Shown here piece by piece: positions 26,294-35,700 of a DNA stretch of 47,077 nt. The translations under genes were made by a program, and so were the position numbers. Source of the stretch: Melioribacteraceae bacterium (GTDB lineage: Bacteria > Bacteroidota > Ignavibacteria > Ignavibacteriales > Melioribacteraceae); the NCBI GenBank assembly GCA_016927595.1, contig JAFGMI010000033.1, positions 1 to 47,077 of the forward strand. The letters are read 5' to 3'. Below the pieces are notes generated by a model. The model saw only the letters and a list, made by a program, of their open reading frames with translations, did no database searches and had not been told where the DNA came from. How positions within the stretch are numbered: the first letter of the stretch is position 1; every line of letters begins with the position of its first letter.

Positions 26294-27799
26294 ATGAAAT
26301 CTTTAACAAATATATTGCTTGTTGCTCCAATTCTATTGCCTTTTTTATCTGCGATTATAATGCTCTCTGCCTGGAAAAAAATAAAATTCCAAAGAGTGAT
26401 GAACTTATTTGCTTCGGGTGTAGCAGTAATGGCTTCTCTGGCAATTATGCAAAAAGTACGCGCAGACGGTATTCTGGTTTTGCATGTTGGTGGATGGCAG
26501 GCGCCTTTCGGTATCTCAATAGTTATTGATTTACTCTCTGCGATAATGGTCGTCATAACAGCTGTTATCGCGTTTGTAACAGCCATTTATTCGATCCATA
26601 CAATAGACCCTGAACGGGAAGCGTTTGGTTTTTATCCATTACTGCAATTTCTGCTGATGGGTATTAATGGGGCGTTTATTACTGGTGATTTGTTCAACCT
26701 GTACGTCTGGTTTGAAGTAATGTTGATATCGTCATTTGTGCTGATTGCACTTGGCGGAAGAAAAGATCAGCTTGAAGGTGCAATTAAGTATGTTACACTA
26801 AATTTATTAGCATCAGCTATATTTCTGGCGGCTGCCGGAATTATATACGGATTAGCAGGGACACTGAATATGGCTGATCTGGCACGGAAGCTTCCTTTAT
26901 TAAATAATGATACTATGCTGAATTTAGTGTCTGTAATGTTTCTGATTTCTTTCGGTATTAAATCGGCTTTATTTCCATTTTTCTTTTGGCTTCCGGCAAG
27001 TTATCACACACCTCCCGCGGCAGTATCGGCAATATTTGCAGGACTGTTGACTAAAGTTGGCGTTTACGCCCTTATTCGTGTATTTACATTAATTTTTACA
27101 CATGACGTAAATTTTACTCACACAGTATTACTTGTGCTTGCTGGTTTAACAATGCTCTCTGGTGTTTTGGGTGCAGCAACTCAAATGGATTTTCGCAGAA
27201 TTTTATCGTTCCACATAATCAGTCAGATTGGCTATATGATTATGGGATTAGCCCTGAACTCGCCCCTTGCATTAGCCGGAGGAATATTTTATATAATGCA
27301 TCATGTAATAGTTAAAACAAATTTATTCTTTGTCAGCGGAATGGTTAATAAATTTGAAGGCTCGTACAGACTAAAGAGCCTTGGCGGTGTTTTTAAAGCT
27401 TCTCCTGTGCTATCATTGTTATTTTTTATTCCGGCAATGTCTTTGGCAGGTATTCCACCGTTATCGGGATTCTGGGCAAAGTTTACAGTTGCTAAAGCGG
27501 GGTTTGATTTAGAGCAATATTTTATAGTGGGTGTTTCATTGCTGGTTGGTGCCTTAACGCTTTATTCAATGACGAAAATTTGGAACGAAGTTTTTTGGAA
27601 AGATAAACCTGATTCAATTCAAAACAATAACACAAAAGAATCATGGAGCAGTGTAAAGCTTTACTTGCCATTGGCAATATTGTCCTTAATAACAATTATT
27701 ATAGGATTTAACGCGGAGCCTTTTCTTAATTTGGCTATAAATGCCGCTCATCAATTGTTGAATCCGCAAGAATATATAAAAATTGTTTTAGGTAGCTAA
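26294..27799 (+). CDS. mrpD: Na+/H+ antiporter subunit MrpD
   Basis: A 501-residue NuoM/NuoN-like antiporter subunit. The ion-translocation residues are present: Glu141 in LYVWFEVMLISSF, the lysine of FGIKSALFPFFFWLPASYHTPP, and the lysine of AGLLTKVGVYALIR. About 14 hydrophobic helices are predicted. Its ATG directly follows the mrpC stop and its last base is shared with the mrpE start. Together with MrpA it makes up the two proton channels of the complex. Confidence 0.96.
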   Translation: MKSLTNILLVAPILLPFLSAIIMLSAWKKIKFQRVMNLFASGVAVMASLAIMQKVRADGILVLHVGGWQAPFGISIVIDLLSAIMVVITAVIAFVTAIYSIHTIDPEREAFGFYPLLQFLLMGINGAFITGDLFNLYVWFEVMLISSFVLIALGGRKDQLEGAIKYVTLNLLASAIFLAAAGIIYGLAGTLNMADLARKLPLLNNDTMLNLVSVMFLISFGIKSALFPFFFWLPASYHTPPAAVSAIFAGLLTKVGVYALIRVFTLIFTHDVNFTHTVLLVLAGLTMLSGVLGAATQMDFRRILSFHIISQIGYMIMGLALNSPLALAGGIFYIMHHVIVKTNLFFVSGMVNKFEGSYRLKSLGGVFKASPVLSLLFFIPAMSLAGIPPLSGFWAKFTVAKAGFDLEQYFIVGVSLLVGALTLYSMTKIWNEVFWKDKPDSIQNNNTKESWSSVKLYLPLAILSLITIIIGFNAEPFLNLAINAAHQLLNPQEYIKIVLGS

Positions 27800-28272
27800 T
27801 GAAATTTTTAGTGCTAAACATATTGCTTGGTTTTGTGTGGATGTTTCTTAACGGTAATCTGGATTTTATTAATTTTATAGAGGGTTTTGCTGTTGGATTT
27901 ATAATATTGTGGATGTCAACTTATGCAAAATCATCATCTCGCTACTTTGGTAAAATTCCAAAAGTGTTCAACTTTGTGTTCTATTTTATTTACGAATTGA
28001 TAGTGGCAAACATAAAGGTTGCATATGATATACTAACGCCCAGGCATCGTATGAATCCTGCGGTTTTTGCTGTTCCATTGGACGTTAAAACAGATATTGA
28101 AATTACTCTGCTGGCAAATGTTATAACACTTACGCCGGGCACTCTAAGTCTCGATGTTTCCAATGACAAAAAAGTGCTGTATGTTCATGCTGCTTATGTT
28201 AAAGACAGAGAAGAATTTGTGCGGGAAATAAAAGAAGGATTTGAGAAAAAGCTGATGGAGATATTTGAATGA
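27799..28272 (+). CDS. mrpE: Na+/H+ antiporter subunit MrpE
   Basis: A 157-residue subunit with two or three N-terminal helices and a cytosolic tail. The family features [19 protein letters not shown] and [18 protein letters not shown] are clear near residues 73-120. Its start shares one base with the mrpD stop, and it overlaps mrpF by four bases. Confidence 0.95.
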   Translation: MKFLVLNILLGFVWMFLNGNLDFINFIEGFAVGFIILWMSTYAKSSSRYFGKIPKVFNFVFYFIYELIVANIKVAYDILTPRHRMNPAVFAVPLDVKTDIEITLLANVITLTPGTLSLDVSNDKKVLYVHAAYVKDREEFVREIKEGFEKKLMEIFE

Positions 28273-28541
28273 GTTTTATCGATTTCGCAATTTGCTTTTC
28301 ATTAGTTGTTATCAGCGTTTCGTTACTTCTTTTATTTGTTCGGTTTATAGCCGGACCGACTCTGGAAGATAGGATAATTGCAATTGACCTGCTTGCGGTA
28401 GTGGGGGTTGCATTCATTGCGGTTTATTCAATGTTAAGCGGCGTAACGGTTTTTCTTGATGTTGCGATTATACTTGGGCTGCTGTCATTTCTGGGAACCG
28501 TTGCTTTCGCCTTTTATCTTGAAAGGAGAAATAAAAGATGA
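28269..28541 (+). CDS. mrpF: Na+/H+ antiporter subunit MrpF
   Basis: A 90-residue, three-helix membrane subunit. RFIAGPTLEDRIIAIDLLAV near residues 25-45 is the MrpF signature. It overlaps mrpE and mrpG by four bases each. Confidence 0.95.
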   Translation: MSFIDFAICFSLVVISVSLLLLFVRFIAGPTLEDRIIAIDLLAVVGVAFIAVYSMLSGVTVFLDVAIILGLLSFLGTVAFAFYLERRNKR

Positions 28542-28903
28542 CCGAAATTATTAGCGGTATTTTTTTGATGGTCGGCTCACTATTTATTTTACTTGCTGGA
28601 GTTGGATTAGTAAAACTGCCTGATCTTTATACCCGCATGTCAGCCACTACAAAAGCGTCTACACTTGGAGTTGGAATAATCCTTATTGGAACTGCGTTTT
28701 TTTTCGGGGATGTGGGTATAACCAGCAGGGTAATAGCCATTATCTTTTTTCTATTGTTAACCGCTCCGATTGCGGCTCATATGATTGCCCGTGCTGCTTA
28801 TTTCGACGGCGTTCCTTTGTGGAACAAGACATGGAATGATGATCTTAAAAACAAGTATGATGAAAAAACACATGAGCTGTCCGGAAAACAACACGAATCA
28901 TAG
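28538..28903 (+). CDS. mrpG: Na+/H+ antiporter subunit MrpG
   Basis: A 121-residue subunit with three helices. VGLVKLPDLYTRMSATTKASTLG (about residues 23-45) and the third helix ending TAPIAAHMIARAAY are diagnostic. It is the last gene of the mrpABCDEFG operon; the C-terminal ~25 residues are charged and cytosolic. No intrinsic terminator was recognised in the 218 bp that follow. Confidence 0.95.
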   Translation: MTEIISGIFLMVGSLFILLAGVGLVKLPDLYTRMSATTKASTLGVGIILIGTAFFFGDVGITSRVIAIIFFLLLTAPIAAHMIARAAYFDGVPLWNKTWNDDLKNKYDEKTHELSGKQHES

Positions 28904-29121
28904 TTTTCATGAAGTAGTAATGTTTTTAATTTTATAAAATCTGCCTTTTGTGTATTAAACCATTCTCTCTTCAGGATTATGACGAATGGTGGTTAATTTT
29001 TTTATGCACCAATTACATGATACCGGATATTCACGGCGGTCCACAACATAACCACTTCTTTCTCCTTCGGTAAACGGAGAACAAAATAATATTCATGCAT
29101 GCGAATAATTAATAAGTGATT

Positions 29122-32100
29122 TTAATATTCCTTTTTCTGAAGAGCTTCGTAATATTTTCTTATCAATTCTTCGTAGTCTTTTGAATAGCCTTCTTGTATT
29201 GCTTTGAGCAGTTCATTGCGCAGCACATCTTTCCCTTCTTCGGTTGAAAAAATAATTTCGGGGGGAGATTCTCTTGTTATTACCTTACCGGATTTCGACT
29301 CTCTTTCTTTTTCAAAATCTCTTTCGTTTATAGATCTCTGAGCATCCAGAAGTTTGGATAAAATTCTTTCCTGTGCCTGTATAAGATTGTCGTTAACTTT
29401 TTCCGTCTGCATATTCACAACCGCTTCCTTCATCTCTTCAAGGATTCTATCAAGATTGCCGGCGAGTGTTTTCGATTCTCCCGACTCTTTCGCTTCCCTG
29501 TTAAGCTGCTCAAGCGATTTCCTGATCACCTCTTGTTCCTTGGCAAGTCTCTGAAGCTCTGCCCGCTGCTCCTGCGAAAGCTGACCCTCCTGGTTCAACT
29601 GCTGCGTCAATTGATTAAGTCTCATCTGCCGCTCTGACATCTGCTGCATCTGCTGCATTAAAGACATCATTCCTCCGCCTTGTCCGCCCTGCATCATCTG
29701 TTCAACGCCGGCTTTCATTAATGATGCAGCTTCATTCAGTCTCTGCATAGAGGATATTTGACTTTGAACTGCTGTTGAAGATGATCTGTTCTGAATAGAT
29801 GTTATAGCATTCGACATTTCACTTCTTGCCTGTCCGAGTGCTCTTCCAGTTTCCGGAGTAATTGCAAAGGTCTTCTGCGATAAATTAACTAGCTGTTGTA
29901 TGGTTCTGTCGAGATTCCGCTGAATCTCAGCCTGATCTTTTGCGTTACTACTGAAGCTTTGTGACGATGGCGACGAGTTTTCAGTGCTTTGTTTTAAGTT
30001 TTCCTGCTCCTTTGATAAGTCCAGAAGGTTGTTAATTGAATTCATCATTTCCAGCACCGTTTGCACCTGGGACTGCATTTCCAGGTCTTCTTTAAGCTGT
30101 TGCATCTGCTGCATCATGCTCTGCATATTTTGCGAAATATTGTTCTGCTGCTGAAGAGCCTGCGTTTTGTTTTGCTGCTTTAAATTCTGCTCTGCAATTT
30201 CAGATAATTCTGTGTTTTCCTGTTCTTTCATTTCCTCTATCAGTTTTTCAAGATCCTGTATCGGCATGTCATCAAACTCAACCATATTTTCACGAAGTTT
30301 GCTCATTTCTTCTTCAAGTTTTTCAATCTTCTTGGTTGCACTGTTCTGCTTTTCCGAAAGTTCGTCCATTGTGTTTTTATCCGCCTGGTCTGATTGTCCG
30401 GTTTCTTCGGAAAGCCTTTCAAGCGATGTTACGATTTCTTCTGTACGCTTAACCAGCTCGTCTACTTTTTGTTCAATCTTAATTCTTTTTAACAGATTTA
30501 GTGTCCGCTCGAGACTTTTTTTAAACATCTCCTCGTTAAACATCATATCTTCAAATGCCTGCTGAGACTGATTGCGGTTAAGCGTTTGAAGCATTTCCTG
30601 CAATCGTTTCATTGTCTCACTCATATCATCGCTATTTAATTCATCCATCAATTCCTGCAGCTCAATATATTTTTCGAGGGTTTCCTGGGATAATAATTCA
30701 TTTTCCTGCAGGTTCTTTCGTGTCTCGTTTAATTTTTTCCGGATGTCTTTTGCTTTGTTGGAAAGCTCCTCAAATTTATCAACAGCACTTTCAATTTGTT
30801 CTTTCTCTTCCCATGTCAGCTCGCGTGAGTCCTGTTTAAGTTCATCGGATATTCTTTCAAGCTCTTCCGATAACTCTTTGGTCTCCTCTATTAATTCAAC
30901 AATATTTTCTTCAGCATTTTCCTGCTCTGTCCCGGCAGTTTCAAACAATTCATCTAAAGATGGTACTGAAATGTTATAAATTTTTGTCCGGCCTATTTTC
31001 GGACCGGCTACCGCGTCATTATCAAAAATTTCCAGAAAGTAACTGACAACATCATTTACTGCCGGTACTAATTCTTCAAGGTTCCATACAAAGTAAACGT
31101 CCTGTTCGTTACCATTTTCTATCGCAATAATTTTCTTTCTGTACTCGGTTTCCGGCTGACCGAATTGTGTTGACGAAATCTTATAATTTAAAACAAGCTT
31201 TGTAAAACCGTAATCATCCGAAATATGCGTCAGCAGTGAAACCTGGTTCAATTTTCCAAGCGTAATGTCGCCGCCGGGTTCTATCAGCCGTATTGACGGG
31301 TACTCGTCCGTTATAGGCGTAATCATGTATGTTATCGGGTTGGAGTTTTTATATCCCTCGGTATCGTTAAGAATAATTTTATAATTTGATTTATTAAAAA
31401 CTCTGAACTCGGCTGAACCTGAAAATCCATCCGTTAAAAAAGGTTTTGTTAAATTGTTGCCGAAGAGTAGCTCGGCAGATTTGATTTCTTTGCTGCTTTT
31501 GATTTTTACCGATACACGGCTGCCCGTAAGAGTAGTTATATTCCCGTTGTCCTTCTGAATAATTTGTGGAAGTCCTGAATATTGAGGCGGTTCAATGATC
31601 GTTTCTAAAAAACTGATTTCCGGTCTGTTTATAACCTCAATCGAATACTTATCACTCTCAATGCTTCCGCTTTTTGCATAGTACTTAAAACTATTCTTTA
31701 CTCCTTTTCTATGAAGAAAAAAAACTCCCGTTGATTCCGGGTATAATGTATTGCTTTGGTATACTGTTTCATCGGTGCTTTTAGTCAGCAGTTCAATTGA
31801 TTCGGGCTGTTCGCCAATAGTGTGTGCTGAAATAACAACATCATCCCCTTTTGTAAGTTTATAATTTCCGGGATGCAGCTCAAACGCAAATTCAGGTGGG
31901 CGGCTAAACTCTTTATCGAAATATATTACTCTGAAAGAAGCCCCTCTCATGTCGGGAAAAAGGGCAAAGACCACGACTGTCAGAACAATCACGGTAAATG
32001 TAATTTTTAAATATTTTTGAACGGGTGAAAAATTGAGTGACTCCGTAAAGTTAATACCCTTTGATTTAAGGTATATTTTTTTTATAGCTCCGTTTGTTAA

Positions 32101-32490
32101 ATCTTTGCTGTAGCTTTCATCTAACCTGTTTTCATAAAGTTGAAATGCGTTTACCAGTTCATCCTTTATTTGTGTGAAGTGTTCCCCGACATTTTCAGCC
32201 GTTTTTATATAGTCTGGTTTGCCAAACAATCCAAACATTCTTACAACCGGCAGCAAAATAAATTTAATCCCTGCTGCTGCTGTAATTATAACAAACGAAT
32301 AAAATAATATTGATCTGGCATTTACGCTTTGCGCGCCAAGCAATTCAAATAAGCTGAAAAAAATATTCAGACTTAAAGTGAGAATAATTAATACATTTAC
32401 GCCGATGGATAATTTTACTGCCCATTTTTTTCTTACGACTTCGTAAAGTCGTTTTTTGAATTCATCTATATATTTTTCCTGGTCCGACAT
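29122..32490 (-). CDS. DUF4175-like large membrane-anchored coiled-coil protein
   Basis: A 1122-residue protein with three N-terminal helices (about 26-48, 60-80 and 160-179). A beta-rich extracytoplasmic region follows (about 185-510), containing repeated Ig-like strands. From about 530 to 1100 there are long coiled coils rich in Glu, Gln and Met, with a Gly/Met/Gln-rich patch around MQQGGQGGGMMSLMQQMQQM split across the middle. The layout fits the poorly characterised DUF4175 family, usually found next to MoxR ATPase, DUF58 and von Willebrand type A genes. Here only the DUF4159 partner is kept, 2 bp upstream. Function unknown; a scaffold role in the envelope is inferred. It is not an SMC protein: no ATPase motifs are present. 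Confidence 0.75.
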   Translation of the reverse strand: MSDQEKYIDEFKKRLYEVVRKKWAVKLSIGVNVLIILTLSLNIFFSLFELLGAQSVNARSILFYSFVIITAAAGIKFILLPVVRMFGLFGKPDYIKTAENVGEHFTQIKDELVNAFQLYENRLDESYSKDLTNGAIKKIYLKSKGINFTESLNFSPVQKYLKITFTVIVLTVVVFALFPDMRGASFRVIYFDKEFSRPPEFAFELHPGNYKLTKGDDVVISAHTIGEQPESIELLTKSTDETVYQSNTLYPESTGVFFLHRKGVKNSFKYYAKSGSIESDKYSIEVINRPEISFLETIIEPPQYSGLPQIIQKDNGNITTLTGSRVSVKIKSSKEIKSAELLFGNNLTKPFLTDGFSGSAEFRVFNKSNYKIILNDTEGYKNSNPITYMITPITDEYPSIRLIEPGGDITLGKLNQVSLLTHISDDYGFTKLVLNYKISSTQFGQPETEYRKKIIAIENGNEQDVYFVWNLEELVPAVNDVVSYFLEIFDNDAVAGPKIGRTKIYNISVPSLDELFETAGTEQENAEENIVELIEETKELSEELERISDELKQDSRELTWEEKEQIESAVDKFEELSNKAKDIRKKLNETRKNLQENELLSQETLEKYIELQELMDELNSDDMSETMKRLQEMLQTLNRNQSQQAFEDMMFNEEMFKKSLERTLNLLKRIKIEQKVDELVKRTEEIVTSLERLSEETGQSDQADKNTMDELSEKQNSATKKIEKLEEEMSKLRENMVEFDDMPIQDLEKLIEEMKEQENTELSEIAEQNLKQQNKTQALQQQNNISQNMQSMMQQMQQLKEDLEMQSQVQTVLEMMNSINNLLDLSKEQENLKQSTENSSPSSQSFSSNAKDQAEIQRNLDRTIQQLVNLSQKTFAITPETGRALGQARSEMSNAITSIQNRSSSTAVQSQISSMQRLNEAASLMKAGVEQMMQGGQGGGMMSLMQQMQQMSERQMRLNQLTQQLNQEGQLSQEQRAELQRLAKEQEVIRKSLEQLNREAKESGESKTLAGNLDRILEEMKEAVVNMQTEKVNDNLIQAQERILSKLLDAQRSINERDFEKERESKSGKVITRESPPEIIFSTEEGKDVLRNELLKAIQEGYSKDYEELIRKYYEALQKKEY

Positions 32491-32492
32491 TT

Positions 32493-33149
32493 TTATTTCG
32501 TTAGTGCGTATAAAACTATATTTGTGCCGAATTTTAAAGCTTCAAGTCTTTTCGCTTCCGGATTATTATGAACGCGCTGATCCGCCCACCCGTCGCTCGG
32601 ATTACTTTCATAAGTATAATAAACGACCATTCTTTCTTCAATGAAAATACCGAAGCCCTGAGGCGGCTTATTGTCATGTTCGTGCGTTTTGGGAGGACCT
32701 CCGGGAAAATTATATGCTATATTATATACCGGATGATTAAACGGTAGCTCCATAAATTCTTTTTCGGGAAATACTTTCTTAAACTCCTTTCTTACAGACT
32801 TATCAAGCCCGTAGTCATCATCGATATAAATAAATCCTCCTTGTTCACAGTATTTTCTCAGTTTATCGGCTTCATTTTTTGTAAAAACTATGTTTCCATG
32901 ACCCGTAATAAACAAAAAGGGATAAGAAAACATATCGTTTGTTGCAATGTCTGTAAATACGTATTCCGGTTTCACGGCAACGGAAGTATTTTCATTTATA
33001 AATTCTAAGAGATTTACTTCAGCAGACGGATCGTTATACCAATCTCCTCCGCCGTTGTATTTCAGCCTGGCTATTTGAAATCCGGACTGAGCAAAGAAAT
33101 CAATTGAGACCGCTGTAAATAAAAACAAAAAAAATATTTTTGGATTCAT
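32493..33149 (-). CDS. Exported DUF4159 protein
   Basis: A 218-residue protein with a signal peptide ending FFAQ. The family features are read directly: RLKYNGGGDWYNDPSAEVNLL at the mature N-terminus, PFLFITGHG, a GGFIYIDDDYG block that resembles the glutamine-amidotransferase-like fold of the family, and FNHPVYN. No catalytic residue is established for DUF4159. It is the first gene of a two-gene unit: its stop lies 2 bp before the DUF4175-like start. In Bacteroidetes and related phyla this pair usually belongs to a MoxR/DUF58 locus, which is missing here. Confidence 0.82.
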   Translation of the reverse strand: MNPKIFFLFLFTAVSIDFFAQSGFQIARLKYNGGGDWYNDPSAEVNLLEFINENTSVAVKPEYVFTDIATNDMFSYPFLFITGHGNIVFTKNEADKLRKYCEQGGFIYIDDDYGLDKSVRKEFKKVFPEKEFMELPFNHPVYNIAYNFPGGPPKTHEHDNKPPQGFGIFIEERMVVYYTYESNPSDGWADQRVHNNPEAKRLEALKFGTNIVLYALTK

Positions 33150-33281
33150 TTGTTATCTTCAAAGTTGCATTATATATAGAGTGTAATTATACAAAAGTTT
33201 ACAATAATCGTTTCATGGGGCGGTAATATTACACTGAATTTAATTTTTGGTAGATTTACATTTATAAAAACATTATTCGGC

Positions 33282-34508
33282 ATGATAAAATCTAAAATAA
33301 TCCTTGCTTTATTTATACTAATAAACAATCATGCTGCTCAAAACAGCAGTGATTTAATAACGAACATACTCTCCGAAGTAAATATCGATACTCTTAAAAA
33401 GACAGTTCAAATTCTTTCGGGAGAGCTTTTATATAATTATAACAGCAGCCAAGTTTATATTACGAACAGAGGCGGGAAATCCACCGAGAATGTTATTGCC
33501 GGAGATTTCATTGGGAAGAAACTGAATTCGTTCGGACTTTCAGCTCAAAGTCACGATTACCGATCCAACGGGAGAAACATATTTGCAATTCAACCCGGAG
33601 TTGCTAATTCTACCGAGGTCTATATTATCTGCGCACATTATGATAATGTTAACAATCCCGGTGCCGATGATAACGCCAGCGGAACCGCTGCAGTGCTGGA
33701 AGCCGCCCGCATACTTTCTCAATATAATTTGTCATGCTCTATTATATACGTTTTGTTTGATGAAGAGGAGTCGGGATTAATCGGCAGCAGCTTCTTTTCT
33801 GAAAAACTGCACAATGAAAGTCAGCAGGTAAAAGGAGTTATAAATCTCGACATGATTGGATATGACGGTAATAACAACCATGCTGTGGAAATTCACACAC
33901 AGGAACGCGGAAATTCCATCGATCTCGCCGATCATATTTTAAGATTGTGCAAGGAGTACCGGATTGATCTCGCCCCGGTAATAATTAATCCCGGGACAAA
34001 CCGAAGCGATCATGCTTCTTTCTGGAATTACGGCTGGAGTGCTGTATTGTTGATAGAAGAGCTTTACGGCGGCGATTTTAACCCTTATTATCACTCCCTG
34101 GATGATGTTATTTCCTTTTTTAATATGGATTATTTTTATAACTGCGCGCGGCTTGCCATCGCTTCTATTGCCTCGATCGCTAATGAAACTATTACCGGTA
34201 ATTCGACAGATTTAAGAATTGAGAATTTCTCGCTTAAGCAGAATTTTCCAAATCCTTTCAATCCCGGAACCGTTATTGAATATTCTGTCCCGGACAATAC
34301 ACATACTTTAGTTACTTTGAAAATATACGATCTGCTCGGAAGAGAGATAACAACATTGGTCAACGAAGAAACCGGACCTGGCAATTACAGCGTTAATTTC
34401 AAGGCTTATGATGGTCTGACCGGATATACTCTTTCCAGCGGATTATATCTATACACCCTTCGGGCGGGGGAATATTCAGAAACAAAAAAGATGATTTTAG
34501 TAAGGTAG
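33282..34508 (+). CDS. Secreted M28-family metallopeptidase with type IX sorting domain
   Basis: A zinc aminopeptidase-like enzyme of 408 residues. A signal peptide ends near HAAQ. The M28 ligand set is complete: CAHYDN with His119, GADDNASG, DEEESGLIG (catalytic and metal glutamates), NLDMIGYD and YYHSLDD. The C-terminal ~90 residues are a type IX sorting domain beginning KQNFPNPFNPGTVIEY and ending KKMILVR, so the enzyme should be delivered to the outer surface or medium. It would free amino acids from peptides. It is divergent from the DUF4159 gene (132 bp) and convergent with pdxB (3 bp between stops). Confidence 0.93.
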   Translation: MIKSKIILALFILINNHAAQNSSDLITNILSEVNIDTLKKTVQILSGELLYNYNSSQVYITNRGGKSTENVIAGDFIGKKLNSFGLSAQSHDYRSNGRNIFAIQPGVANSTEVYIICAHYDNVNNPGADDNASGTAAVLEAARILSQYNLSCSIIYVLFDEEESGLIGSSFFSEKLHNESQQVKGVINLDMIGYDGNNNHAVEIHTQERGNSIDLADHILRLCKEYRIDLAPVIINPGTNRSDHASFWNYGWSAVLLIEELYGGDFNPYYHSLDDVISFFNMDYFYNCARLAIASIASIANETITGNSTDLRIENFSLKQNFPNPFNPGTVIEYSVPDNTHTLVTLKIYDLLGREITTLVNEETGPGNYSVNFKAYDGLTGYTLSSGLYLYTLRAGEYSETKKMILVR

Positions 34509-34511
34509 ATA

Positions 34512-35648
34512 TTATGCCGTTTTGAGCCTGAGTAATTCAAAAAGATTTCTATAGTTTTCCTCAAGACCCGATCCGTTTATTTTATAGTTGTTAAGCTCCC
34601 GTCTGTGATTATAAGTTTTTCTCAGTCCGTCGAAATATTTGCCAACATCAACCGCACCCTGATTTCTTAGTTTTCTCATAAGTGCATCGTCATCCATTAT
34701 ATTATATGACTTGCTGAAAATTCCTGAAAGAAGCTTCTCTTTATTTGCCTTCCTGTCAAATTCTATAATTGAATTGCTAACTGCGGGAAGTTTTGGCGAC
34801 CAGGCTGCCGGTTTATTCAGAAATTTACAGAGTTTTTCATAAATCATTGTTGTTCCGTTTACTTTCCCCTCAAGCGAGTATCCGGCAATGTGGGCTGTTC
34901 CGATTTCAACCAGCGACAGAAGCTCGAGGTCGAGATTGGGTTCGTTTTCCCAAACATCGAGTATGACGTGCAGGTCTTTTCTTTCCTTGAGTCTTTTTTT
35001 AAGCGCCAGGTTGTTCACAACAGGACCCCTTGAAGTATTTATCAATATTGCACCCGGTTGAACAAGATATAAATTCTTTTCATTTAAAAGGTGTACCGTG
35101 TTATCAATTCCGCCTTTATTCAATGGAACATGAAAAGTGATAATATCACACTGTAGTGCTTTCTCGAGGGAACTGAATTCGCTGCTCTTTAATCGCCGCT
35201 GAAGAGGCGGGTCATTCCTGACAACTCTCAGACCAAGGGCATCCGATATTTCAGCTACTTTTGAGCCGATATTTCCGGTTCCAATCACACCTATTGATTT
35301 ACCCTCAAGACTGATGTTATGCTTAACACAACGATTAAAAACTGCATTAAGAACATATTCCTTAACTGCGTGTGAGTTACAGCCTGCCGCCGACGTAAAT
35401 TCAATGCCTTTTTCGCTAAGATACGTTGTGTCGATGTGATCAAAGCCAATTGTAGCTGTGCCTACAAATTTTACTTTCGTGTTTTCCAGCAGGCTTTCAT
35501 TTACGTTTGTTATTGATCTTACTATCAGTGCATCTGTATCCTTTAAGAAATCGTTAGTGATGTTTCTGCCCGACACGGTAAAAACATTTCCGATAGTTGA
35601 AAACGCTTCCTTGCCGAACGAAATGTTTTCGTCAATTACAATTTTCAT
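34512..35648 (-). CDS. pdxB: 4-phosphoerythronate dehydrogenase
   Basis: An NAD-dependent D-isomer 2-hydroxyacid dehydrogenase of 378 residues, matching PdxB, the second step of the DXP-dependent vitamin B6 pathway (4-phosphoerythronate to 2-oxo-3-hydroxy-4-phosphobutanoate). Diagnostic stretches are GTATIGFDHID, AAGCNSHAVKEYVL, the dinucleotide site GVIGTGNIGSK and NDPPLQRR. The catalytic Arg (NTSRGPVV), Glu (DVWENEP) and His (GTAHIAGYSLEGK) are all present. The C-terminal ~90 residues correspond to the PdxB dimerisation domain. It lies 52 bp downstream of the rhomboid gene on the same strand. Confidence 0.9.
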   Translation of the reverse strand: MKIVIDENISFGKEAFSTIGNVFTVSGRNITNDFLKDTDALIVRSITNVNESLLENTKVKFVGTATIGFDHIDTTYLSEKGIEFTSAAGCNSHAVKEYVLNAVFNRCVKHNISLEGKSIGVIGTGNIGSKVAEISDALGLRVVRNDPPLQRRLKSSEFSSLEKALQCDIITFHVPLNKGGIDNTVHLLNEKNLYLVQPGAILINTSRGPVVNNLALKKRLKERKDLHVILDVWENEPNLDLELLSLVEIGTAHIAGYSLEGKVNGTTMIYEKLCKFLNKPAAWSPKLPAVSNSIIEFDRKANKEKLLSGIFSKSYNIMDDDALMRKLRNQGAVDVGKYFDGLRKTYNHRRELNNYKINGSGLEENYRNLFELLRLKTA

Positions 35649-35700
35649 ATTGCTGTTAACAGAAAATATTTAAAAATCATGTTAATATAATTTAAGTTGT

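Noticed and set aside
23227-28903. Complex I (nuo) operon
   Set aside because: MrpA and MrpD resemble NuoL/M/N and MrpC resembles NuoK, but the presence of MrpB, E, F and G and the absence of any hydrophilic nuo subunit identify an Mrp antiporter.
29052-29090. Terminator between mrpG and the DUF4175-like gene
   Set aside because: TTCTCC and GGAGAA around 29060-29085 can pair, but the stem is short and neither strand has a T-run after it.
29122-32490. SMC-like or chromosome-partition ATPase
   Set aside because: The long coiled coils suggested it, but there is no Walker A or B motif and the protein has three N-terminal membrane helices.
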